Shown here: positions 23,481-34,100 of the stretch, one piece after another
How the letters are laid out: each line of letters opens with the position of its first letter
Numbering within the stretch: the stretch's first letter is position 1
Origin: Penicillium oxalicum
Taxonomy: Eukaryota > Ascomycota > Eurotiomycetes > Eurotiales > Aspergillaceae
Direction: 5' to 3'
Assembly: GCF_001723175.1 (NCBI RefSeq)
Contig: NC_064651.1
Span: forward strand, 682,001-746,000
DNA: 64,000 bases
Translations under genes and position numbers: made by a program
Notes under the pieces: model-generated
The model's database searches: none
Seen by the model: the letters and a program-made list of their open reading frames with translations, nothing else
Told to the model about the DNA's origin: nothing

Positions 23481-24138
23481 ATCTAATAGAAAATAGCCTT
23501 ATAACTTAATTAGTACTTAGTCTCCTCTTACGATCTCTATAGTATTAATTACGGCTACCCCTATCTAGGTTCTAGCTACTTAGCAGGATACTATAACTAC
23601 TAGCTAGGATAAGTATAAATATTTCTTAACCTTTTTATAGTATTTTCTAATACTTTTCTAATTAGGGTCGTTAACTATTAATCCTTAGGGTAAGACTACC
23701 TAATATTCTAGTCGTAAGGGTAACTCCTAAAAGCTTCGTAAGTCTTATAAGGGCGAAAAAATACCCTCGAAGAGCTTAATATAGCCTCCTCTAATATTAA
23801 CCTCGCGGGTCGAAAATAATATACAAGATTCGAGTAATTCTGACTAACACTAAAGTTATAACTAGTTACTTAGGCCTAAGATAAAGGTCCTATATAGGTA
23901 ACCAGAGCCTATAGGCCTCGAAGGGTTTAGTAATATATTAAGGTAATATCTCTAAGACTATACCTAAATCCGAGGGAATAAAGAAATACTAATAACTAGC
24001 GAATATATTTTGACTTTGTGTAACTAATTCGAAAAGGTACGGTATATCCCCCCCTACTATTCCTTTCGCATCATAATTATACATAGTTAACACTTACAGA
24101 TACTCCTGACTATAGAGTATCTAGCTTACATATCTCGA
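23481..24138. other. RIP-degraded tail of the transposon island
   Basis: No gene found. CA/TG depletion continues to about 24,050, where normal dinucleotide use returns abruptly (TTTCGCATCATAATTATACA). The stretch may hold the 3' end of the Helitron or of the unknown split element. Confidence 0.5.
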
Positions 24139-24157
24139 GCCGGGCCAAAGGCCCGGC
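24139..24157. other. Perfect GC-rich hairpin at the island edge
   Basis: GCCGGGCC, loop AAA, GGCCCGGC: an 8-bp perfect stem in otherwise AT-rich DNA. Helitron 3' ends have such a hairpin a few bases before CTRR, but here no CTRR follows at the expected 10-12 bases (a CTAG is found about 45 bases further on). It could also be a terminator-like or unrelated structure. Confidence 0.6.
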
Positions 24158-25048
24158 CCTGCTACTTGTATAGTTATATAATAAGTTACTAGTTACTCGC
24201 ACTCACGGCGTAATTCCGGTACTAGTAAAATAGTAGCCGTTTCTTGCGTCGCGCTAACCGTCCTATAGAGTACGTAGGTATTACTTATGTCGGTTAGCCG
24301 TAGGCTATTTCCGGCTCCTACCCTGAACGTCCTTGCCTTAGGTCCCTAGGGTACGCCTAAGTATACCGAAACGCACGTGATAACGCTAATCCCTAGCGTC
24401 TGTAGAATGATTGGCTCACGGTCGCTACTCAAATAGCTGCGGCCCCCGCGCTTCTTTGAGGTCCGTAACACCCTGCTACCTACATAATTCTAGTAGCTAC
24501 TAGTAGGTAGTAAATACTAGATTTTTAGTACAGGCTCGCAGGGTTTTGGATTCTTGCTAAAAACCAGGAATTACCGTTAAAAACTAGGAGATACTAATAC
24601 TATCCGGGTTCGATAACCACGGAAGTCGCAGGGATACACGGACCTTGCCCCTGCAACCTCCTTATCGGAAAACTTCAAATTAACTTTACCTAATTAGGCC
24701 GAATTTACCGGTAGCAACCGGTAATCACTAGTAAAAAATCTTACGTCGCAGGGTCGCAGGGTCACCCTGCGACCCTGCTACCTATTTCACCGTCGGAGAC
24801 TTTTCCGAGTTCCGAAAAAGGCTCCGAGAATGAGTTAGTGACGTTTTCATTCCGGAATTCTCAGCACCTCCACGAACACCGCAAACGTTGATCTTTCTAT
24901 ACATGATTTTGATTATCTGCACAAAGAGCCTGGAAAGCAATAGCAGTAGCGCACAAAATTATACGACAGTTTGATATCTGCCGACATATGCGTCTATCCT
25001 CCGTCGCTTCCCACTCATTTATTCTTCCCACAAATACAGCCCGTTAAG
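24158..25048. other. Transition zone with clustered GCAGGG/CCCTGC inverted repeats; no gene
   Basis: No coding region was recognised. Nine GCAGGG or CCCTGC hexamers occur between about 24,157 and 24,780. They include a perfect 15-bp inverted repeat with a one-base loop (24,748-24,778) and the hairpin CTACCTAC...GTAGGTAG at about 24,476-24,510. The last 250 bp should contain the promoter of the AflR-like gene. Confidence 0.6.
24748..24778. repeat. 31-bp near-perfect palindrome
   Basis: Left arm GCAGGGTCGCAGGGT (24,748-24,762), a single C, and the exact reverse complement (24,764-24,778). Each arm itself holds the 8-bp direct repeat GCAGGGTC or its complement. It may be the fused ends of small terminal-inverted-repeat elements. 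Confidence 0.85.
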
Positions 25049-26209
25049 ATGGAAATAGGTGCATGTCAAGGACCAGAGACGACCCGGGTTTCTTGTGACC
25101 CATGCAGTAAGTCTACTTCTACCTTTTGATGACCGTCCCTAATTCACATACCCCCAGGGGTTAAGAAGCTCCGCTGCCCTGGAGAGAAGCCATCCTGTAG
25201 CAGGTGCCTATCGATTGACAAACAATGTTCATACTCTGTGGCACGTCCATTGGGACGGCCGAGGAAGAAGCTGTTCCGGAGAGGGACTCTTTCAGCACAA
25301 GGCAAACAACGATCCATTTCATCAACCCGAGTACGGGCACAAGAATTTGAGCCACTTATCTTCTCAAACCAGGGACCTACACCAACTCATGATCCAGTCA
25401 ACCCAGGCTCAGACGGGGGCTTGGTGGAGCCAGAAATTCCACAGGACCCCCAATATAGCTTGGTAGAGGGGTTAGTTGGCCCATACAGCATCCGCAACAC
25501 TAACCCTGAAGTTAATCGCTGATACAGGGACGTTGAACAAAATCCGCCATGGCAACAACCAGGCAATGCGATCGACACACTCCTTCTGTCGGACCAAAAC
25601 CCGCGAAGCAACACCTGTGCCTGTCTCTCGGTGCTGTACCTTACCTTGGACAAGCTGCGAAGCAAAGAAGACTATCAATTCCCCCAAGACATGTCTTTAT
25701 TGTCCGAATCCGTTATGATTTCACGACAGATGCTGGAGTGTCCCCGGTGTCCCTTGCGTTTTATCACGGCGATGCAGAACGCTCAGGGCCTGGGGATGCT
25801 GGCTATCTCGCTTGTTGAGGGGTACTCGAAGATGCTCGACGCAATCGATAGGCAGGAAAGAGTAGCGCAGTCCACGCCGGGCAGCTCGAAACTACTCTAT
25901 ATTGGTGTCCCGGGAAACGAGACAGGCGTGCACTCACTGTTGTCATTGAGCCTGGAGGCAACTCCTGCGGAATGGAACAGCCTAATGAGAAAGATCGTGA
26001 GAACGGATGTTTACGGCGCTACTGCGCAGGAACGGTGGACTGTCATATCACTTATTGATGGTCTCGAGCGACGGCAGCGATCCTGGCATGAGACGCCTCC
26101 TTCCTCTGATTTCCCTTCGATATATCATTCTGCATGTGACAAACAAGAGCCGGCATGTTTGATCATAGTAACAGATGCACGCAAGATGATTGATGAGCTG
26201 GGTTTATAG
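25049..26209 (+). CDS. AflR-like Zn(II)2Cys6 transcription factor
   Basis: Model: exons 25,049-25,106, 25,158-25,470 and 25,528-26,209, giving 350 residues with all junctions in frame. Intron 2 has a CACTAAC branch site. The N-terminus carries a canonical zinc binuclear cluster, C16-x2-C19-x6-C26-x6-C33-x2-C36-x6-C43, split by intron 1, followed by the basic stretch RPLGRPRKK. The C-terminal half (NTCACLSVLYLTLDKL, later LECPRCPLRF and AQGLGMLAISLVEGY) matches the AflR-type regulatory domain found in pathway-specific activators of secondary metabolite clusters. It is expected to bind DNA in the nucleus and switch on nearby genes. It lies convergent to the GliT-like gene. The target pathway cannot be told from the sequence. 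No disabling mutation was seen although it borders the RIP island. Confidence 0.85.
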
Positions 26210-26490
26210 ATTACCCGTGTCTTATCAGTTCTGTGTTTCATGTTCCCCTTTGCTTCAGTCATTTCAAAAAACACTTAAAATATCTCGCACCAAATTATTC
26301 TATGATCTTTCATTTATACACTCGAAAGTTTACCACAAGAAAGATGCAGATCGATACTTCCAGAAAACACCAGACAAGCCCTCAACCGATCCTCATCATG
26401 CAGCCTGCCTTTCGTTGGACAGCCCCTCGTATGCCTGCAATCCTTCCTCCAGCGCCAATTGTTTGGCCGCACCCATCCCAGCAAGTGACC

Positions 26491-27533
26491 CTAGCAGACA
26501 TTAGCTTCTGTCACTAGCTCAAACATTTGGGAGGAGAACCTCATACCCGTCGCAGCCGCTACCGAAATTATCTTTGCTGTTGTCGAAGTATCACCAGCTA
26601 CGAAGCATCCGCGAAGGCTCGTCTCACCCGTGGCACTCTTCGACACGACATGGTTTCCAGGGCCGGGATTGATCTCCAACCCAAGGCTGTGAATCAGCTG
26701 CTCTGCTCGGTTCGTAGTTGGTGGTGTATGCAGCAGCATGCGGAGATGCCGATCTGACCCGTCGGCGAAATGTAAACATATTCCAACGCCATCTGGGCTC
26801 TGGGATATGGACTGGATACGCCGATCGTCGAAGCTGGCGCCCCGCGCTGTGGCGATCTTGAACATTTTTCGTGTATCTTCGTCGTCGGGCATTATCAACT
26901 TTCCATTGGTGAAAACGGTGACACCGTCTTTGGCTACTGGGAACGACAACAGAAGAGACTCGAAATCTCTCTGGCATTCAAGCCCTAGAAAGCCGATATG
27001 GCCTCCGCGGTGCTCGTATCCATCACAGAAGAGGCAGTGAACTCTAGTAAGGAGACGATGATTAGCCTCTTTCTCTTCTCTTGCCATTGACTCTATTGGA
27101 CTTGTATCCGTCAGACCACTCACATGCCTCGCCCCCAAAGTTCCTTGTATCCTTGGATAGAAGGGAGAAGGTCTTCGGTCCCGGACGCGAGAATCAATTT
27201 CCATCCGGCCCATACGCGGCCCTTATCGTTTGTGAGTTCGAAATATGGGCGCTTTTCACCTATGATGTGTCTCGCGCGAGTAATACATGTGTCGATGAAG
27301 GTGATCGTTTCGTATTTTTCCATGATCTGCTCCGTTGCCGTTGCGCGGTAGACCTCCGGCTTCTCCCCGTCATGACAAAGGATATTATGAGCCATCGGCG
27401 CACTCTCGTTCCGGTATTCCTGGGAGTCGAAAAGAGCGACAAACCGGCATGCTCTGCTGAGTGCCATTGCGGCTGAAAGTCCACTCGGGCCGCCGCCGAT
27501 AATGAGAGCATCGAAGAATGTGTTTGAATCCAT
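26491..27533 (-). CDS. GliT-like FAD-dependent disulfide oxidoreductase (thioredoxin reductase fold)
   Basis: Exons 27,533-27,124 and 27,043-26,491 give 320 residues. The N-terminus has the FAD-binding motif GGGPSG (residues 13-18). The redox-active pair lies in VHCLFCDGYE (Cys140 and Cys143), restored exactly by the splice. The second FAD-binding part reads GCFVAGD near the C-terminus. The length and CxxC context fit the fungal GliT/HlyX-type group of epidithiodioxopiperazine clusters, which oxidise dithiols to disulfides and often protect the producer, better than the NADPH-dependent housekeeping thioredoxin reductase. The first base of Ile137 through Val138 sits at the splice (AT|A GTT). 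Next to an AflR-like factor and a PDR pump it suggests a remnant of a sulfur-containing metabolite or self-protection locus; no peptide synthetase is in the window. Substrate unknown. Confidence 0.85.
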
Positions 27534-28857
27534 CTTTTATAGGGACCTTGAATAACTTGAGCTTGCAATGATTTCTGAGACGCTATTTGCGCTTGATTAT
27601 CGAGGTTGGACCACTTTAGGGTATGTGCGGGGATTGAGCGCTTTATAAATAGTTTATAGTCAATGTTGGGGGCCTGTTCCCGGAATGGCAGAAGTGTCCG
27701 ATAAAAGGAGCAGCCGGAGGCTTTTCGGTCCCTCGGAGGTTTCTTACATGACTTGCATGGATTTGCATCATTTTTCAGAATGATGGATGGCAGTTTCCGG
27801 CCGTAATCAATATCACTACAGTGGCATCTTACATGTTGCCGAGAGATTACTAGACCACTTGTGCTCGGCCGAATAGGAACAGATCTTTTGGATTTAGTGG
27901 AGCAGGGTCCACGAGGTCCTTTACAAATTATGAGCTTTGCAGAATTCCCCTCCTGGCATTAACATCAACTCCTTGGGAGCTTGCTGGGGTCTCCATAAAC
28001 GAGGCAGCAATTTTCAAGCGCCTCAACTGGATTACCGTTAGCCGAATCTTCGATGACTTACAAGGCTTCTTTGTATTCAATCGCGATAGATCATTTTCCT
28101 GCCGCTGATGTTTGCTTCGGTGAGGAAAGCAGTTCATACTCAAGATACCCTATCTGAAGACTTTGACTAATTGTAACCCTTAGAGCCTGAGGTGTTCGGC
28201 ATGAATATAGACCTCCTTCAAGGTAGCCCAGATTGGTGGGGGTATATATTATCTGCGTGTGTCGCTGGTCACTACCGGTATTACCTGGTTCATTCCAAGT
28301 GTATTCCTATGAGTATCATTGTTCTAGACGATTTGATAGCAGAAACTGACACCTATCCCGGAGTAAAAGATTCATGGTAAAATGATAGGAGAACTAAGAA
28401 TTTTGTCTCAGTGTTGACCCTTCGCTATGGACTGTGGAGGCGGCCAACAAGAGCTGCACGAGATGGCTGTGTCATGATGGTTGTGACGTGCACTAATGGG
28501 TCTCTTCCACAAACTCAGAGTGGGTCGAACCTGGATCGACACCGAGTGGCTTCTTGGATTTTGCGTAGGAAATTCTCCCTAAAGGGTACCCCCAGCAACA
28601 CCTAGAAGATTATCAGGCTCTCTGCGATCGGGATAAGTAAAATAATTTTGGTTAATACCCGACCATGATTGTCCCGTTGAATACATCTGATTATCACAGC
28701 TTTCCTGCCCGCTAAACACATTTTGTACATATGTACCGGCTACGAAACGTGTAGATTCGAAACGAGGCAAACCTAGTATTTTTGATCTGATTTGCTGGTT
28801 AAAGTCAATTGATTGACACAAAAGCCATTAGTAAGATACACCCTCGTCATCTGCAAT
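27534..28857. other. Intergenic region, no convincing gene
   Basis: It contains the promoter side of the GliT-like gene. Short open frames on both strands (for example 27,928-28,143 minus and 28,192-28,380 plus) have no recognisable domain and no splice sites that extend them. Base composition is normal, without CA/TG depletion. Confidence 0.6.
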
Positions 28858-29124
28858 TCACTCCTGATCTGATGCCCATGATGAATCACCAGCACGATCG
28901 ATAAAAACACGGCGATACACAAGCAGTATGGACTTGAGGCGGGCCAGTTCAACCCGCAGTGCGTCGTTTTCCGACTTTTGTATAATCAAACGTCTCACAA
29001 GGTCATTGTAAGACTGGTATTTCATGTCTATGGCCACTTGCAGTATTGCGCAGTGTAGTTCATAGTCGTCGATTGCGTTATCATCAAGATGTTTCGGGCC
29101 TAAATCGACATCAGTGGATCCCAA
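28858..29124 (-). CDS. Hypothetical small protein or exon, coiled-coil-like
   Basis: An 88-codon open frame reading, near its end, SENDALRVELARLKSILLVYRR, a short heptad-like leucine pattern preceded by acidic residues. It starts with TTG and no in-frame ATG, and an in-frame TGA lies just upstream, so if real it is an exon of a spliced gene or a decayed gene. The heptad-type segment could be the dimerising region of a bZIP-like factor, but no basic region was seen. Low confidence. Confidence 0.25.
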   Translation of the reverse strand: MGSTDVDLGPKHLDDNAIDDYELHCAILQVAIDMKYQSYNDLVRRLIIQKSENDALRVELARLKSILLVYRRVFIDRAGDSSWASDQE

Positions 29125-29496
29125 TCGTCACCGAAGAATACCCTAGATACTGGAGTGCTCACAGAAGGAACGACTGTCAGTAGAGCTCTTCGTCATGTCG
29201 AAATTATTGTGGCAACGTGGTGCGTTCCAATATGGGTGATGAATTTGGAAACATTGTGATGAGATGTATCTACTATTTCGTCTTTTATACTAGTCCTTTC
29301 GTTGCTATTAAGACGTATAGACCCATACGATGTGACCACGCAGCCGGCCAAGCATATCAGAGGAAGTTGAGTCATAAAGCACGGCGTCTTTCAAAGTATC
29401 CGACTGGGTTGGAATGTTGTATCGGGTAAATCAATGTAAGAACCCTCCGAATAAAACGTCATATATCCTTTCTAGATTTTGTGCAGGTAGGTCGCT

Positions 29497-29992
29497 ATGG
29501 GATATCCCCAAGACCCATCTAGGCTGCTGTCTCCTCCCGCCATGCTGCATTTCTCTGCGAAGACGGCTCCTCCGTGCCCTTCATCACCACCACTTCTACA
29601 CTTCCTTTGTCTCCCCTCAACATCGACCATCATCCAAATCCTAACGACAGGAACATCCATCTACGGTGCCAGCATCCGTAACTTTAAGGCTGGCCTGATA
29701 ATTCTCAAGGACATCCTCCCGAAAGCGATCACCCACTACGGACCCCACTCAGCCGGCATCCTCACAACCACGCTCATTGACGACCTCAGACCGCTCATCG
29801 GCTATGTATACTGGTGCTCCAACATCGCTCAAGAAGTCGCTCACGCGCATGGCCAAGACGACCACTGATGTCTGGAAGGACAACGAGATTTCGCCAGGAG
29901 GACTGGTCCAGCGGTTTGAGAAGACGATTATGCTTTTGGATTCCGTCACGCTAGAACAGTTGATTGGACACGAGGAGTACCGACTGAGTTAG
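29497..29992 (+). pseudogene. Hypothetical ORF, possibly frameshifted
   Basis: A frame from ATG at 29,497 runs 123 codons (ending GYVYWCSNIAQEV and HGQDDH). An overlapping frame ending at 29,992 gives a more natural C-terminus (WKDNEISPGGLVQRFEKTI, then SVTLEQLIGHEEYRLS). A change of frame near 29,830-29,870 would join them, and no good intron is visible there. It may be a decayed gene or two unrelated open frames. No family recognised. Confidence 0.3.
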
Positions 29993-31176
29993 GAATTAAG
30001 ACCTTACAAACTCCATATGAGCTCGAGAGAGTGCCTCTTCACGTATGCTTTCCATTTCTTCTTTTTTCCATCTAGATCTTGCGTACGCATTCCTGCGGAT
30101 GAACGGGGTGCCTTTGTGGGTTGCGGATGCCCTGATGCCTTACATCGGGCTGTATCTGGCTTGAGTCCCTGGATTGAACGTCTATAGAGCAAGAATACCT
30201 GTGTTACTGTTTCTATCTAAATCTGGAAGCTCATATTTTATATACGTTTCCCGTGAATGTGAAAGTTAGATCTCAATTCAAATGGATTATTCGGACTCAA
30301 AACATGCAAGAATTGGTGTTGAATAGTCTCAATTATGCCTCGCTGCTATGCCTCACTACTATGGAGAAGACAGGGTAGAGTAATAATATGGGTCAAACCT
30401 AAAGACTCTGTTGACGACCACAATGCTGTCAGATCAGAATCAACATTGGCATGGGATTTTGACATAGCCCTATCGTTTTTGACTAAAGCATCTTTTATGT
30501 TACCTACCTCCTAGAATGCAGATTCATAGAACATGCTCTGTTCTCCGAAGGGGTTGACTCCATGAAATTTATCTGGTGCTTAAAGCCTTCCAACTGTGTG
30601 CCACAAGTTCTCACTCAGTCCGGTTCCTGCACATTGTCAGACAGGTATATGAGTAAAAGGTAGTTATAGCTGTCTGTCATGGAGTCAAAAGGTTTGGTGT
30701 ATCGAAATGGAAAGTCACTCTCAAAAGGCTCCGATTGGCTCGGACACTTTCCGAAAAATTCAATCTTAATAATACAGAAAGGACCAACTCCTTATACTTA
30801 CTAAGGCGAAGAGGATGGGTAGGAGTTTGCAATAGTGCACCAGACCTGCGCAGAAAGAGGAATGCTACGGCGTCTCCTGGAGACAATAAGTCCAATAAGG
30901 TGGCGCCGGAGTGTGAACTCGCCTGTTTGCGATGCCACTCCCTGGCTGACCCATCATTTCGGATACTTCTCAATGGGCCCTAATAGACTGAAAAATGTTA
31001 GGAAACCCTCCGGCCTGGCCCACTCATCATGTCTCAGCACTACGGTGGAGGCCCTAGGATACTTACTGGCGGCAGCCATAAAAATGCACTATAAAGTCAT
31101 GGGCACTAGATGAATTGTATTCCCCGCCAATCCAAAAATTCAGAGAAACGAGCTTCTAGGGCACAAGGACATAAAT
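29993..31176. other. Intergenic region upstream of the ABC transporter
   Basis: No gene supported. Short frames at 30,677-30,973 and 30,735-31,113 overlap on opposite strands and lack domains. It should contain the transporter's promoter. Confidence 0.55.
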
Positions 31177-34100
31177 ATGCAGACTCCAAAATGCCCCATC
31201 AACCAGTCAGAGGGCAATGATATGCCGAAACCGCAGGAGTACAACAACAAATGCCCCCACGAGCATAAGAAAATCGCGGGTGATGGTGAGAATCCCATAC
31301 AAACGAGTGAATGAACCAAGCTAAAAAACAAAGTCGACGAGCGTCCATCATCAGACGCCGATCCCAGCCGTTCCTCCCCGGATGACTACACCAAGCCAAT
31401 AAATCGCAGAGCAACAGGCAGTCTCTCCGGAGATTCCCACTTAGACGCCTTCCTCCGCCAGGGCCGCTTGAATAAATCCACGGAAGTCAGCCCGTCAAAG
31501 CGCTTGGGTGTGACATGGGAGCATCTCAGCGTGCAGGGCAATCAATCTGATACGGCATCTGTAAAGACTTTCCCCGATGCAGTTCTCGGCACTTGTGGTC
31601 CGGATCTCTATCGCATTCTGAGCGGCTGGATCCCGTGGCTGCGACTGAAGAGAGAGATCGCGGTTAGGACCATCATCAAAGACTTTTCCGGCATTGTGAA
31701 AGATGGCGAGATGCTGCTCGTTCTGGGAAGGCCTGGGTCCGGTTGCTCTACTTTCCTCAGATCCCTCGCCAACGACCGCAAGCCGTATCATGCTGTGCTG
31801 GGTGAGGTCAGTTACGGTTGTATTCGGGCGGAGGAACAGGCTACTCACTTCAAAGGTGAGGTAACTTACAGCCCTGAAGACGACATCCACTTTGAAAACT
31901 TGACCGTATGGCGGACAATTATTTTCGCACTCTGGAACAAAACGAAGAAGAAGAACAAAGAAGAGCGACCTCTCCTTGCTGAAGCTTTGCTACGAATCTT
32001 TGGCCTCGGGCACACCAAAGACACCATCGTGGGCAACGAATTCACCCGCGGTGTGAGTGGAGGAGAGAGGAAGCGAGTGAGTTCAGCAAGATTGGCAAGC
32101 GTTGAAATTTAGCTCACATTCTTGTTTCACACCATTCAGGTCACCATTGCCGAGACATTGACGAGTAATTCCACGGTGACGTGCTGGGACAACAGCACCC
32201 GCGGCCTGGACAGCTCCACGGCTCTCGACTATGCGCGGTCTTTGCGAACCATGACGGATATCAGCAAGCGGACAACCATCCTAACCCTTTACCAAACCAG
32301 CGAGAACATCTACAACCTGATGGACCGCGTCCTGCTTATTGACACCGGTCGCTGCGTATACTTTGGACCTGCTCGTGATGCGAAAAAGTGCGTGCTCTCG
32401 ATTGGTGACTGCTGCTTCTTGTTATAGAGTACATTCTTTCTGACGGACATATGCAGCTACTTCATCGACTTGGGATTCCATTGTCCGGATCGTATGACGA
32501 CGGCCGACTTTCTCACATCAGTGACTGACACCCGAGAGCGTCGCATACGCCAGGGCTATGAACGCCGTGTCCCACGAACGCCTGAAGAGCTCGAATCTGC
32601 ATATAAAACATCAGCCTTTTACCGCCTGGCCAAGGAGGAGATTCATGCATACAAAAAGGAGCTTCAGGCGACGGGGTGTACAGCCACCAAGAATTTTCGC
32701 GACGCCGTATTGGAATCCAAAAGCCGGCTGGTCCCGAAGAGGTCGCCGTACACTGTGAGTTTCGCGCGCCAGGTGGCTGCGTGCACGCGCCGTGAATTCT
32801 GGCTGCTCTTTCATGATCACACTACCAGCCTTACCAAAGCATGGGTTACCCTACTGAATGCCCTCGTGGTGGGATCCCTTTTTTACGGTCAGGTCAGCGA
32901 TACGTCCGGCGCATTTGGTCGCGGTGGTGCGGTCTTCTTTTCGATCCTCTTCCTGGGCTGGGTGCAACTCAGTGAGCTAAACAAGGCGGTTGCTGGCCGG
33001 ATCGTGATTCAACGACATAAGAACTATGCGTTCTATCGGCCGTCTGCTGTGGCCATTGCTCGTTCCGTGGCAGATCTTCCAGTTCTACTGGTCGAAACTG
33101 CCCTTTTTTCCGTCATCATGTACTTTCTTGCAACCTTTGAAGTAAATGCGGGCAAGTTCTGGATCTATTTCCTGCTGGTATTTGTCAACACCTATTGCAC
33201 GACTGCCTTGTACCGACTCTTTGCCGCCTTATCACCGTCTCTCGATGACGCTGTGCGGTTTAGTGGGATTGCATTCAATCTTATGGTACGTGATGTAATG
33301 TCTTCCAGTTTTGCTTAACAAGTCGAACTAACTCGGTTTATTTATCGGGAATCAGATCATTTACACTGGTTATGTCATGCCAAAGAGAAAATTGTTTGGC
33401 GATGCTCCTTGGTTTGGATGGGTGAGCGTCACTTTCCTATCAGGCTGGTTGTCTAAGCTGACCCACGCAGATACACTGGATCAGTCATATCTCATATGCC
33501 TTTGAGGCCGTGATCACTAATGAATTCTCCGGCAAAGACATGCCATGCGCGCCAGCTGATACCGTGCCCCGTGGCCCTGGCGTCGACGCCGCATATCAAG
33601 GCTGTGCCATTCAAGGAGCCGGGGTCAACAACCTCGTCGTTAGTGGGCAGGACTACCTATCAACCGCGTATCAGTATCACCGCGGTGATTTGTGGCGTAA
33701 TTTTGGAATCCTGGTAGCATTCACTGTCGCTTACACTGGACTGTCGGCATTGTTTGCCGAGATCCTCCAATTTTCGGAGACGTCTGGGGGCGCTCTACTG
33801 TTCAAAAAGGGTTCAACTCCGCGATTCTCCCAGCCAAAAGGCAGTAAAATGATGAGGAGGTCGGTGCCACGTTGGAACCCGCTAACTCAACAAGAATGAC
33901 ACCAACAGGGGGCCATCAGCCTCTCCCAATTTCGGAAAGTGACAGGATTTTCACCTGGAAGAATCTTGAATACACTGTTCCGTACGGCCGCGAGGGCGGC
34001 ACACGCAAGCTGCTAGACAAGGTCAGCGGATATGCTAAGCCGGGAGTGATGGTTGCCCTTATGGGAGCCTCTGGAGCGGGAAAATCCACCTTGCTCAATA

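Noticed and set aside
24197..24470. Possible second solo LTR with CACGGCGTAA near its start and CCGTAACA at its end, like 5592-5851
   Set aside because: Only the terminal 8-10 bases match; the inside does not align, there is no TG start and no target duplication.
26491..27476. Plus-strand frames opposite the GliT-like gene
   Set aside because: They lie antisense to a well-supported gene and have no domain.
31140..31414. Minus-strand frames MFFSLVHS and MLCDLLAW opposite the transporter N-terminus
   Set aside because: Hydrophobic shadow frames of a supported exon.
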